A DNA stretch of 64,000 nt from Methyloversatilis sp. (GTDB lineage Bacteria; Pseudomonadota; Gammaproteobacteria; Burkholderiales; Rhodocyclaceae): contig NZ_JAUYNV010000056.1 of NCBI RefSeq assembly GCF_030698125.1, forward strand, positions 1 through 64,000, written 5' to 3'. Within the stretch, counting starts at the first letter, position 1. Each line of letters begins with the position of its first letter. Position numbers and translations under genes: made by a program. Below the pieces are notes generated by a model. That model had not been told where the DNA came from. It saw nothing but the letters and a program-made list of their open reading frames with translations, and did not search any database. Shown piece after piece: positions 1 through 9,494 of the stretch.

Positions 1-3000
1 AGCCGATGGACAGCGAGTAGGAACTGGAGCCGTAGCCGAGATAGTTGTTGGCGCGCACGGCGTTGTGCGAACCGCCGAAGAGGATGGAGCCGTTACCGCC
101 GATGGACCAGGGACCGGTGATGCTGCGCAGGTAGGTGCCGCCGTTGTCGGAGGCGAGGGTGATGTCGGCGTTGTCGAGCGTGAGCGCCCCGGCCACGCGC
201 AGGTCGCCGTTGTTGCCGATGAGTACCTGCCCCGCCCCGACGCTGCTGCCCAGCCGCGACAGCGTGACATTGGCCAGTGAGCCTCCGCTCGCGTTGAACT
301 GCGTGCCGATCATCAGTTGCAGCGCGTTCAGTGTGCCGCCAGTCATGACGTTGCTGCTGCCCGCAGCGAACAGACGACCTCCCGAGATGGTGCCACCCGA
401 AATCGCCAGTGAGCCGGTGTGTAGTTCTGTGCCAATGTTCAGCGTGCCGCCGGACATCGTGAGCCGGCCATTGATGACCGAATCGTCGCTCAGCGTCAGC
501 CCGCCGCTGACGATGGAAATGTTTTCGTTCGAGAACAGGCTGTTCACGGTGAACGGGCCGCTTGTCGCGGTACGCACCGTGACCGTCAGGTCACCGGCCT
601 GGTCGATGACCACATCGTTGCCGGCCGTCGGAATCAGGCCGCCTGCCCAGTTGGCGGCAACGTCCCAGAAGCCCGAAGCGGTCGAGGTCCAGGTACTGGA
701 AATGGTGCCGGTGGCAAAACTCAGCGCGTTCGAGAAGGTCGTTGCGGTCGCCGTCAGGCCGTTGGTGTCGATGTTGGCGAAGCTGCCGCTCAGGCAACCG
801 TCTGCGTTGCAGGACAGGGCGGTGTAGCGATCCTGCGCGCTGAAGCTCAGACCCGCTGCAGGCGACAGCACCAGATCGCCACCCAGTGTCATGGTGCCGC
901 TGACCTGTACACGATCCTGCTGGGATGCCGACACGCCCAGCACATCCGCTTCGATGCGACCGGCTGTGGTCTGCACGAAATTGCCGGTGATGTTCAGCGT
1001 GCCGGCCGCCAGGGGGCCGCCCGGGCGGACGACCCCGGCATTGGTCAGCGTGCCGCCGGCAACGCTGATGCTGCCGCTGCCCTGTATCGTTCCGGTGTTC
1101 TGCAGGTTGCCGCCGGTGATCAGCGAAGCGCCGCTGAATACATCCAGCGTGCCGGCGTTGACCGGGAAGCTGCTGGCGGTCAACACACCCTCTTCGACAC
1201 GCAGCGTGCCGGTGTTGGTCAGCGGCATCGCCAGCGTCGTCGCTGCGGTGCCGGTCTTGCGCATCAGTCCGGCGTTGTCGATGCGGCCGTTGCCGCCCGC
1301 ATTGATGTCGGCGACATTGTTCAGCACGAATTCGCCGGACGACAGCACCGAAATGCGTCCGTCGCCCGAGAATTGCAGAGCGCCACTCGAGTTGCTGGCC
1401 GTCAGGCGACCACCGACTTCCAGCGTGCGCGACAGCGTCTTGGTGCTGCCGGACAGGATGCGGCTTTCGCCGTTCAGGCGGGTCACACCCAGGCCACTCT
1501 GCGTGCCGGCGCTCCAGTCGAAGCCCGCGTTCACGGTAAGTCTGCCGATGCCGCTGATCGTGCCCGACGTGAAGCGCAGTGTGCCTGCGCCGTCGAAGCT
1601 GCTGTCGCCGGTTGTGCTCAGCGTGCCGCCCGACAACTCGAAAATGCCAGCGGCGACGCTGGCCGATTCTCCGGTGTTCAGTGTGAGCAGGCCGGAATCG
1701 ACGCTCAGCACGCCGCTGCCGGTGGTCGAGAACACGGCGCCGTCGATGCTGCTGCCGGCCGTGTTGCCGTAGATCGACAGCGTGCCGCTGCTCGACGAAA
1801 TATTGCCGCGCAGATCGAGGTAGCGCACGTAGGCGGTACCGGTGCCGCTGGACTTGGTGAGCGAACCCAGCGCAACGATGCCGCCGGTGCCTCCATTGCT
1901 GGTCGCGCGCTGGATCAGCACGTCGTTGCCGAGGTTCAGGCTGGCGCCCGCCGCGATCTCCAGCGTGCGGTTAAGCGTGCGCGTGCCGCTGCCGGTCAGG
2001 CTGACGTCGCTGACCAGACGGGTGACACCGGCGCCGGACATCGTGCCGGCTGTCCAGTTGAAACCGGAACCGATATTCAGCGTGCCGGCGCCGTCCAGCG
2101 TGCCGGACGACAGCAGGAAGGTGCCGGCACCGATGATCGACGACGTCCCGGCGGTCGACAGCGTCGCACCGGACAGGTCGAGCGTGCCCGCAGCGACGGT
2201 TGCGGTCTGCCCGTTGGTCAGCGTGAACAGGCCGGAATCCATCCGCATCAGACCGGTTCCGGACGTGGAGAAGCTCGCGCTGCCCAGACTGGTGCCGGCC
2301 GCGTTGCCGTAGAGGGACAGGATGCCGCTGCTCGACGACAGATTGCCCTGCAGGTCGAGGTACTGGAGGTAGGCAGTGCCGCTGCCGGAGGACTTGGTGA
2401 GCGCACCCAGTGCGACGATGCGGCCGGTGCCGCCACTGCTCGTCGAGCGCTGGATCACCACGTTGTCGCCGATGTCGAGGCTGCCGCCCGCGGCGATTTC
2501 CAGCGTGCGGTTCAGTGTGCGGGTGCCGCCGACGGTGAGGCTGACGGCGTTGACCAGGCGCGTCGTGCCGGTACCCGACATGACGCCGCCGGCCCAGTCG
2601 AAGCCGGAGGCGATGGTCACCAGGGCGCTGCCAGCGAGCGTCGCGCCACTCGAAATCAGCAGTTCGCCGCTGCCGGTGAAGGTGGTGTCGCTGTTGGCGC
2701 TGATCACGCCGGAGTCGAAATGAAAGCTGCCGGCGCCGCTCAGCGCGAACGTGCCGGAAATCAGGTTCCCGGCATTGCTGTCGCTGCGCAAGACCAGCGC
2801 GGTGCCGTCGGCAACGCTGATGTCGGCGCCCGCGGCAGCGCTCAGCACCGCGGTGCCACCGCTGCCCGCAGCCAGGTAGATCATTCCGTTGGTGGTTTCG
2901 GTCGCCAACTGGCCGCTTGCCAGCAGATGCAGCGTGCCGCCGTTGCCGACCTGCACGTAGTAGCCACTCGAATTGCCGAACGCGACCGTGCCGCCGACCT

Positions 3001-6000
3001 CCACCCTGCGGTTGACGAATTTGTAGGCCGAGGTGTTGTCGACGACGGTGCTGCCGGACAGCAGGGTGGTGCCGGTGCCCGACATCGTCCCGCCTGCCCA
3101 GGCGAAGGGGCCGCTGACGGCAAGGTTGCCGGAGCCGCTTATCGTTCCGCTCGAGAATCGCAGCGCGGATGACACCGTCGACGCATGGTTGAACGCAATG
3201 TTCGAACCGCTGATGCGCAGGGATCCCGGACCCGTGAAGTGGGTCGCGGCGGCCGTCGTCAGCAGGCCGGAATCGAACACCAGTTCGCCGGCACCGGTGA
3301 GGCCGAACGTGCCGGAAATCTGGTTACCGGTATTGTTGTCGCTGCGCAGGGTCAGCAAGGTGTCGCTTGCGGTGCTGATGTCCGAACCCGCATCGGCGGA
3401 AATCCGCGCCGTTCCGCCCGCCCCGGCGGCGAGGTAGATGAGCCCGTTGACGGTCGCGGTCGACAACTGTCCGCTGGCCGTCAGATGCAGGGTGCCGCCA
3501 TCGCCGATCTGCAGGTAATACCCGTTTGAATTGCCGAACGAGAGACCCCCCTCCAGTTCCAGCCGACGGTTCAGGAATTTGTAGGCGGACGTGTTGTCGA
3601 TGACGCCGTTGCCCGACAGCACGGTGGTGCCGGTGCCGGACATCGTGCCGCCCGCCCAGGTGAACGCACCGCCGATGTCGACGGCGCCGGAGCCGGCCAG
3701 CACGCCGTTCTCGAAACGGAATGCCGAATCGAATGTGGTCGCGTGATTCAGGTTCAGCGTGGTGCCGCCGACGCGCAGCAGTCCTGCGCCAGTGAAGCTT
3801 GTCGCAGCGTTGGTGGCGAAAGTGCCCGAGTCGAAATAGGTCGCACCGGCACCGGTCAGCGCGAAGGTTCCGCCGATCTGGTTGCCGGCATTGCTGTCGC
3901 TGCGTACGGTCAGCAATGTGCTTGCGCTCACGGCAATCGAAGATCCGGCGTCCGCGGTCAGACGCGCGAGGCCACCCGCCCCGGCCGCCAGGTAGATGAA
4001 GCCACTGGTGCCGGCGGTGGTCAGCTGTCCGCCCGACAACAGGTGCAGCGTGCCGCCGTCTCCGATCTGCAGGTAATAACCGACCGAATTGCCGAAGGTG
4101 AGGTCACCGGACACTTCGACCCGGCGATTGACGAATTTGTAGGCCGTGGTGTTGTCGATCACCGCGTTGCCCGACACGACCGTGACACCGGCGCCGGAGA
4201 AGGTTCCCCCCGCCCAGTCGAACAGGTTGTCCAACGTCAGTGTGCCGGCGCCGGCGATCGTACCGCCCGCAAAGCGGAAGCGACCGGCACCTGCGAAGCG
4301 GGTGGCGGCAGATACATCGATCACGCCGGAGTCGAACACCAGCGCACCCGCGCCCGACAGGCCGAAGGTGCCGGACATGCGGTTTCCGGCGGTGCCGTCG
4401 GTCCGCAGGGTCAGCAAGGTGCCGTCTGCGACATCGATGACCGAACCCGCGGCGGCCGTGAAGGCCGCCACGCCGCCGGTGCCCGCGCTCAGATACAACA
4501 GGCCGTTGCCGGTGCTGGTCGTCAGACTGCCGGTTGCGCCAAGATGCAGCGTGCCGCCGTTGCCGACCTGCAGGTAGTAGCCGCTGGTGTTTCCGAAGGC
4601 GAGGTTGCCGGTGACTTCGAGCCGGCGGTTCAGGTACTTGTACGTGCTGGTGTTGTCGATCGCGGTGCTGCCCGACAGCACCGTGGTGCCGGTGCCGCTC
4701 ATCGTGCCGCCCAGCCACTCGAAGTCGCTGGCGATCGTCAGCAGGTGCGAACCGCCCAGTGCCCCGCCACTGGTCATGCGCAGCAGGCCGCTGCCGGAAA
4801 TTGTCGTGTCTGCGCCGGTGGTGATCACACCGGAATCAAGCAGCAACGCACCATCGCCGGCCAGCGAGAACACGCCTGATATCAGATTGCCGGTGGTGCT
4901 GTCGCCACGAAGATTCAGCGTCGTCCCGCCGCCGACGTCGACGACTGCGCCGGCATCCGCGCTCAATGCGGCAGTTCCGCCATTGCCGGCGGCCAGGTAG
5001 ATGAGGCCATTCGCGGTGCCGGTCGTCAGCGCACCGCCTGCGTTCAGATGCAGGGTGCCACCCGCCTCCACGTCGAGATAATAGCCGGACGAATTTTCGA
5101 GGCTGAGACTGCCGGACACGTTCAGGCGCCGCGCCAGATAACGGTAGGCGCTTGAATTGTCGATGACGCCGGCACCGGTCAGCGATACGGCACCGCCGGC
5201 GAGCATCCGGCCACCGCGCCAGTCCAGACCGCCCAGTGTCAGCGCTGCGTCGCCGCCGAGATTGCCCGTCAGGGTGAGGGTGCCGCTGATCGATGATGCC
5301 CCGCCCTGGAAGGCCAGCGTGCCGCTGCTTGCGACATAGTTGCCGATAATCTGCGTACCGCCCGCCGCGTTCAGCGTGGCGCCACCGGTGACCGTGTCGG
5401 ACGCGATCTGGATGCTGCCGCCCGAGGTGTAGCCGGCGCCGAGCAGTTGCACGGTCGAGCCGTCGGAGGCACGCACGAGGATGCTGCCCGATGCCGTGCC
5501 CAGAACCGGCAGCAGTATGTTCGCGACCTGGTTGCCGACCTTTTCGCCGTTGCTGTAGCCCGTCTGCAACGTGATGTCGCCATCGCCCCGGGTGGTGATC
5601 TGCAGCGTGGTACCGTGCGCGCCGCCGGTGACCAGATCGATGCCGGCGCTGGCGCCGCCTTCTCCGGCGCCGAGATTGCGTGTTTCGATCAGCAGACTGC
5701 TGTTGCTGGCCAGCGCCAACTGACCGGTGGTTTCTTCGGCAACATTGCCGCTGGCGGTGTAGTTGAAGGCACTGCTGCCGACCGTCACGGAGCGCTGTGC
5801 GCGCAGGATGATGTCGGTGGTCTTGCTCTGTTCTTCGATCTCGCTTTCGAAAATGACCGTGGGGCCCAGTGCGTCTGCCGTGATCGTCCCCGGCGTCACG
5901 CCACCGCTGAAAAGCAGGCTACCGTCGTTGCTGCCGTCACCACTGCCACCCTGGATGATGATGGCCAGCGGGTCGAGCAGCAATTCGCCATTGCGGCCGC

Positions 6001-7546
6001 GCGCGGCGCGGGTGTCGGTGCGGCCGCGGTAGAGCAGGGCCACCTTGCCGGACACTTCGACCTGACCGCCGTTGCCGCCCTCGCGACCACCGCGTGCCCA
6101 GATGCTGCCGGCAAAGGCGGTGGCTTCATCGGCCCATACGACGATCTTGCCGCCATCACCGTTCAGCAGCGCATCGGACAGCAGGCTCACGCCATGTCCG
6201 ACCCAGCTGACGCGCGCGTTGCGGACCTCCGCATTGGCGCCTTGCCAGTCGCCACCGACCAGGATGGAACCGCCGCCGGCATCGCCGGAAGCGTCGAGTA
6301 CCGCATCGCCATCGAGCACGACCGTGTCGGCCGTGACGACGATGACGCCGCCCTGACCGGCTGATGCGCTGACCGGTGCCGCGGGAGCGGGGCCGGCAGC
6401 GGTGACCGGCAGGTCGAGGTCGTCGTCGGCGACGGATGCTGGAACGGGTGCGGCAACGGGTACGGGCGTGACTGCCGCAGTGGGCGCATCCACGCGGCCG
6501 ACCGCACGCAGCGTGCCTTCGACCGTCGCGCGCTGTTCGGCGCTGACTTCGATACGGCCGCCCGAAGTGCCGCTCGCATCCACCAGGGCACCCGCATCCA
6601 CCTTCACTTCGGGGGCGCTGATGTCGATCGAGCCGCCGGCGCCGTCGGCGGTTTGTGCAACCGTTTCCGACTGTGCGGTGAGCGTGACGGACTTCGAGCC
6701 GCGCAGCACGATGCGGCCGTCTTCGGTGCGGTGGGCACCGGTGGCCGATATCTTGCCGGCCTGCGTGAGCGCCGCGCCGAACATGCCGACACTGCCGCCG
6801 TGTGCAATCAGCTGACCGAGATTGATCGCCTCGCCACCGGCTTCGACCCTGACGCGCAGCGATGGCTGATGCGGATCGGCGATTTCGACACTCTTGCCCG
6901 CCGCCAGCACGATGTCACCGTTCTCGGCGGTGATCAGTCCGGTGTTTTCGACGTCGGTGGCGATCAGGATCAGCGGGCCGCCGGTCGTTTTCAGTGTGCC
7001 GTCGTTGCGCAGCTTGCCGGCATTGCCGTCGGCGTCGAACTTCATCCTGCCGGCGAGGAAGTCTTCATTCCGGATGTTGAGTGTCGACGCAACCAGCCCG
7101 GCGGTGTCGACCTTCGCGCCGGCACCGAACAGCACGCCATTCGGGTTGATCAGGAAAACGCGGCCGTTGGCGATCAGGTTGCCAAGGATTTTCGACGGAT
7201 CCTGACCGACCACGCGATTGAGTACGCTGGCGGTCGAGCCCGGCTGAATGAAGCGGGTGGTTTCGCCCGGCTGGATCGAAAACTGCTGCCAGTTGATGAT
7301 GGCCTTGTCGCTGGCCGTGATGTTCAGCGTGCTGCCCTGGACCTGAACGCCGACGTTGCCGTGCACCACCTGATGACCGGTCGGGTTCGCGATCGCAAGG
7401 CCGGGCAAAGCAGCCGCCATGGCCGCCACGACACGACGCAGCGCACGTGCGCCGCCGCCCTTGCCGCGTGCCTTCGTTTCTTCCGGCACCGGGACGTAGC
7501 CGCCCTTCTCTTCGGAAAAAACCAGTCTGTAGCGACCCTTGTTCAT
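1..7546 (-). CDS. TpsA-type filamentous haemagglutinin-like exoprotein (3' end outside window)
   Basis: This is the secreted partner of a two-partner (type Vb) secretion system, expected to form a long beta-helical surface or released filament. The ATG at 7546 begins MNKGRYRLVFSEEKGGYVPV, which resembles the extended signal-peptide region of large type V proteins, followed by a basic and then hydrophobic signal core. A TPS domain follows, with an NPNG motif near residue 133. After a Pro/Ala-rich stretch (around residues 360-400) the protein is Gly/Ser/Thr-rich with beta-strand repeats. I translated most of the frame, including the window edge, and saw no stop, so at least 2,515 residues are encoded and the C-terminus is missing. 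The transporter gene lies just upstream on the same strand. Target and function (adhesion, biofilm, toxin) cannot be told without the C-terminus. Confidence 0.88.
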   Translation of the reverse strand, partial: MNKGRYRLVFSEEKGGYVPVPEETKARGKGGGARALRRVVAAMAAALPGLAIANPTGHQVVHGNVGVQVQGSTLNITASDKAIINWQQFSIQPGETTRFIQPGSTASVLNRVVGQDPSKILGNLIANGRVFLINPNGVLFGAGAKVDTAGLVASTLNIRNEDFLAGRMKFDADGNAGKLRNDGTLKTTGGPLILIATDVENTGLITAENGDIVLAAGKSVEIADPHQPSLRVRVEAGGEAINLGQLIAHGGSVGMFGAALTQAGKISATGAHRTEDGRIVLRGSKSVTLTAQSETVAQTADGAGGSIDISAPEVKVDAGALVDASGTSGGRIEVSAEQRATVEGTLRAVGRVDAPTAAVTPVPVAAPVPASVADDDLDLPVTAAGPAPAAPVSASAGQGGVIVVTADTVVLDGDAVLDASGDAGGGSILVGGDWQGANAEVRNARVSWVGHGVSLLSDALLNGDGGKIVVWADEATAFAGSIWARGGREGGNGGQVEVSGKVALLYRGRTDTRAARGRNGELLLDPLAIIIQGGSGDGSNDGSLLFSGGVTPGTITADALGPTVIFESEIEEQSKTTDIILRAQRSVTVGSSAFNYTASGNVAEETTGQLALASNSSLLIETRNLGAGEGGASAGIDLVTGGAHGTTLQITTRGDGDITLQTGYSNGEKVGNQVANILLPVLGTASGSILVRASDGSTVQLLGAGYTSGGSIQIASDTVTGGATLNAAGGTQIIGNYVASSGTLAFQGGASSISGTLTLTGNLGGDAALTLGGLDWRGGRMLAGGAVSLTGAGVIDNSSAYRYLARRLNVSGSLSLENSSGYYLDVEAGGTLHLNAGGALTTGTANGLIYLAAGNGGTAALSADAGAVVDVGGGTTLNLRGDSTTGNLISGVFSLAGDGALLLDSGVITTGADTTISGSGLLRMTSGGALGGSHLLTIASDFEWLGGTMSGTGTTVLSGSTAIDNTSTYKYLNRRLEVTGNLAFGNTSGYYLQVGNGGTLHLGATGSLTTSTGNGLLYLSAGTGGVAAFTAAAGSVIDVADGTLLTLRTDGTAGNRMSGTFGLSGAGALVFDSGVIDVSAATRFAGAGRFRFAGGTIAGAGTLTLDNLFDWAGGTFSGAGVTVVSGNAVIDNTTAYKFVNRRVEVSGDLTFGNSVGYYLQIGDGGTLHLLSGGQLTTAGTSGFIYLAAGAGGLARLTADAGSSIAVSASTLLTVRSDSNAGNQIGGTFALTGAGATYFDSGTFATNAATSFTGAGLLRVGGTTLNLNHATTFDSAFRFENGVLAGSGAVDIGGAFTWAGGTMSGTGTTVLSGNGVIDNTSAYKFLNRRLELEGGLSFGNSNGYYLQIGDGGTLHLTASGQLSTATVNGLIYLAAGAGGTARISADAGSDISTASDTLLTLRSDNNTGNQISGTFGLTGAGELVFDSGLLTTAAATHFTGPGSLRISGSNIAFNHASTVSSALRFSSGTISGSGNLAVSGPFAWAGGTMSGTGTTLLSGSTVVDNTSAYKFVNRRVEVGGTVAFGNSSGYYVQVGNGGTLHLLASGQLATETTNGMIYLAAGSGGTAVLSAAAGADISVADGTALVLRSDSNAGNLISGTFALSGAGSFHFDSGVISANSDTTFTGSGELLISSGATLAGSALVTIASGFDWAGGVMSGTGTTRLVNAVSLTVGGTRTLNRTLEIAAGGSLDIGDNVVIQRSTSSGGTGRIVALGALTKSSGSGTAYLQYLDLQGNLSSSSGILSLYGNAAGTSLGSASFSTSGTGLMRMDSGLFTLTNGQTATVAAGTLDLSGATLSTAGTSSIIGAGTFLLSSGTLDGAGTLNIGSGFNWTAGTMSGAGVTRLVSDVSLTGSGTRTLNRTLEIAAGASLNLGNDVLIQRATSNGGTGGIVALGSLTKSSGTGTAYVRYLDLRGNISSSSGTLSIYGNTAGSSIDGAVFSTTGSGVLSVDSGLLTLNTGESASVAAGIFELSGGTLSTTGDSSFDGAGTLRFTSGTISGIGRLTVNAGFDWSAGTQSGLGVTRLNGESRILSGSTKTLSRTLEVGGRLTASNSSGALQFSGDGRISVLSSGEFVLNNVADINAGGNGRIDNAGLMRKTGTAATTLAMPLTNTGTLRVEEGVLTASSFPVNAGTLDVFSGASLITGGNLQNTGTIQGSGSISVAGGTLTNAGVVRPGGPLAAGTLNITGNFVQTTAGRIEADVLGVSASQQDRVQVSGTMTLGGDLVLSPAAGLSFSAQDRYTALSCNADGCLSGSFANIDTNGLTATATTFSNALSFATGTISSTWTSTASGFWDVAANWAGGLIPTAGNDVVIDQAGDLTVTVRTATSGPFTVNSLFSNENISIVSGGLTLSDDSVINGRLTMSGGTLNIGTELHTGSLAISGGTISGGRLFAAGSSNVMTGGTLNALQLMIGTQFNASGGSLANVTLSRLGSSVGAGQVLIGNNGDLRVAGALTLDNADITLASDNGGTYLRSITGPWSIGGNGSILFGGSHNAVRANNYLGYGSSSYSLSIG
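1780..2420 (-). repeat. Second class of internal TpsA repeat, 540-bp spacing
   Basis: A different module, recognisable by gacttggtga at 1851 and again at 2391 (540 bp apart), encodes segments of the form GxIVALGxLTKSSGxGTAY followed by LQYLDLQGNLSSSSG or a close variant. Both copies are in the same frame. They lie C-terminal of the 558-bp modules in the protein, so the passenger is built from at least two module families. Confidence 0.7.
2930..5110 (-). repeat. Tandem ~558/~501-bp coding modules inside the TpsA gene
   Basis: The motif encoding FGNSxGYYLQxGxGGTLHL recurs in frame. Its DNA anchor aattgccgaa starts at 2971, 3529 and 4087, exactly 558 bp apart. Degenerate copies lie near 4587 and 5091, about 501 and 504 bp further on. 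All spacings are multiples of three, so the modules are about 186 or 167 residues. Each module carries an AGGTxSGxGxT segment, an NTSAYKFxNRRxEV segment and the FGNS motif. Such arrays in exoproteins usually reflect repeated internal duplication that extends the beta-helix. Confidence 0.8.
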
Positions 7547-7722
7547 TTCGGCCTCAAGTTCTTCTCCGCGAGGCCGTGAACACGATCACCGCTGCTTCGG
7601 GTAATCCGGTTCAGGCCCGCGCGGGCCAACGCAAAAATTCCGACTGCATCCCCGCATGTCGTAATGCATGTCGTAATGTCTGGAGTGAGCGATACCGCTT
7701 CCGCCCCTTTTGATGCTGCTGC
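7547..7722. other. tpsB-tpsA intergenic region
   Basis: This 176-bp gap holds no gene. It contains a perfect 12-bp tandem duplication of gcatgtcgtaat (7654-7665 and 7666-7677) and a 14-bp GC-rich palindrome (7614-7627) without a following T-run on the coding strand. The tpsA ribosome-binding region lies at its left end. The palindrome could be a processing or attenuation structure between transporter and exoprotein, but nothing proves it. Confidence 0.4.
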
Positions 7723-9309
7723 CTAGAAACTCAGGCTGAACGACGCGTGAACCCGGTGACTGCCGGACGCGTAACGGTCTGCGCCATCGATCAGACGAGC
7801 GTAGTCGATCCGCCCCGAGAGCCATGTGGAATAGTTGACGCGCAGGCCCACGCCGGCCGAGAGCACGCCATCCCCTGCAGTTTCCCCCGGCAGCGGATTG
7901 ACTCTGTAAAGATGTGCAACGTCGCCGAACAGCACGCCGCGCATCACCCAGATGTCCTCCGTCCAGGCCGGTGTATCGAGGTCGGCGCTGATCCGCCAGC
8001 CCCGATCGTTGGCCAGCACGCGCTCGCGCAAGCCGCGCACAGACTCGGCTCCGCCAATACCGAACTGTTCGCCGGACACCAGTTCGTCGCGGGTGTATTG
8101 CCCCTGTGCCTGCAGACGCACGCGCCAGTCGCGCGGCAACAACTGGAACCACGAAGCGCTGGCGCGCATCACCGCGAAGCGCGCGTTGGCACCGGCGCGC
8201 AGAGCGTTAAAGTCTGTGTCGCGTCCATGTTCGCCGCCCTGCAGGTTGCGCGCGACGCTGATCTGCACGCCGGCTTCGCGCGTTTCGCCGAGCCAGTTGC
8301 CGCTCCACGACAGGGAAACCGGATGCGTGATGACGCGCGGCACGAGATTGCCGGGTGTGTTGTCGAGCAGGAAGCTGCTGTCGAAGTCGCGCCAGTCGGC
8401 GGCCAGGCTGATGCGCTGCGACAACTCGCCGATGCGCGGCAGGTGCCAGTTGTGGCGCGCGGAAAAGATGCGGCCGCTGCCCGACACGGTTGCGGTCGAA
8501 TTCAGTACCTGCACCTGACCTGAACTGACGCTGGAAAAGCCGGCCACCAGATCGATGGAGTTACCGCTTTGGTATAACGGAATGCGGTAGCCGAGGCCGA
8601 CGATGGTCACGTCGGACGGCTGTTCGATCGAGGTCGTGTATTGCACCGTTGCGACGTGGTCGCGGTTGAACAGGTTGTTGTGTTGCAGACCGACCGAAAC
8701 GCGGTGCGTACCGGTCGATGGCGTGCCGCTGTTGTCCACGGTCACGAATCTGCGCAGCGGATTGCTGTCCGTGACCGATACGGTTGCCGCGATTTCGCCC
8801 GGTTTGCGCGCCGAGCGGAACGTCACGTCGGTCCGCTTCGAAGCATTTTCATTGGCCAGCGCCAACTGGTGCGCGACGGCTTCTGTATTGGGCATGCTGC
8901 CTTCCTCAAGGGCGGGCAGGCTGCGCCGGATGTTCTCGTCGTCGTGGTGCATTGCGCCCTGCAGCGTCAGCGCTTCGAGCTTCGGCTCGAGCACCTCGAG
9001 CGTGACCGTGCCGCTGCTCAGTTCCTGTTCGGGAATGCCGACCTGCGCCGCGCCGAAGCCGCGCTGGTGGTAGGCGGACTGCAGCGCAGTGCGCGCCGCT
9101 TCGATCTCGGCAAATCCGACCGCCTTGCCGACATAGGGGGTGAGCAGCGCATCGACTTCCGGCGGCCGGAAAACCGTACCGCCAGCGACCGCGTAGCTCC
9201 GGACTTCGAATCGCGGACCGTCGGAGGATTCTTCCGCGCGCACATCCGCCGACGCGAATACAGCCCCGCCCACGATCGCGAATGCAAGTCCCGCGTTGAC
9301 AATCGACAC
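7723..9309 (-). CDS. TpsB/FhaC/ShlB-family outer-membrane transporter
   Basis: This protein forms the 16-strand outer-membrane beta-barrel that recognises the TPS domain of its partner in the periplasm and moves it across the outer membrane. The 528-residue product starts at a GTG; an in-frame TAA lies just upstream, which limits the choice of start. A signal peptide ends near ADVRAEE. Two POTRA-like regions cover about residues 34-185, and the rest is barrel. The VRGL motif at 424-427 is the conserved L6-loop signature of the Omp85/TpsB superfamily, and the protein ends in the barrel-type Phe (SLSF). Length and domain order match FhaC-type transporters. It is co-directional with the tpsA gene 176 bp downstream, so the two probably share a transcript. 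Confidence 0.92.
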   Translation of the reverse strand: MSIVNAGLAFAIVGGAVFASADVRAEESSDGPRFEVRSYAVAGGTVFRPPEVDALLTPYVGKAVGFAEIEAARTALQSAYHQRGFGAAQVGIPEQELSSGTVTLEVLEPKLEALTLQGAMHHDDENIRRSLPALEEGSMPNTEAVAHQLALANENASKRTDVTFRSARKPGEIAATVSVTDSNPLRRFVTVDNSGTPSTGTHRVSVGLQHNNLFNRDHVATVQYTTSIEQPSDVTIVGLGYRIPLYQSGNSIDLVAGFSSVSSGQVQVLNSTATVSGSGRIFSARHNWHLPRIGELSQRISLAADWRDFDSSFLLDNTPGNLVPRVITHPVSLSWSGNWLGETREAGVQISVARNLQGGEHGRDTDFNALRAGANARFAVMRASASWFQLLPRDWRVRLQAQGQYTRDELVSGEQFGIGGAESVRGLRERVLANDRGWRISADLDTPAWTEDIWVMRGVLFGDVAHLYRVNPLPGETAGDGVLSAGVGLRVNYSTWLSGRIDYARLIDGADRYASGSHRVHASFSLSF

Positions 9310-9494
9310 TGACGACCCCCGTCCATCTTAAGTTCTTGTATCTGGCGGAGTTTAGAGGGTTTGCGGCGGATTTACACCCCGCCGAACAGCCTAGGTTGAC
9401 CGACAGCGGGTTTTGCCGTTGCGTGGATGCAAAAGGGTGAGCCCGTCACACGGCAATCAGGGTGTGCGGGAAGTGAAAGCGAGCTGAAAAAGCC

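Noticed and set aside
65-5000. Several long plus-strand frames across the TpsA region, for example 1373-3172
   Set aside because: They run antisense to a repetitive coding sequence and have low-complexity compositions without family motifs. The minus-strand frame has clear beta-helix and TPS motifs.
2930-5110. Regular spacing in the TpsA gene that might suggest a CRISPR array
   Set aside because: Repeat units are over 500 bp, in frame and divergent; there are no short identical direct repeats with unique spacers.
7614-7627. 14-bp palindrome ggcccgcgcgggcc as a terminator for tpsB
   Set aside because: There is no T-run after the stem on the transcribed (minus) strand; the A-rich run lies on the wrong side for that direction.
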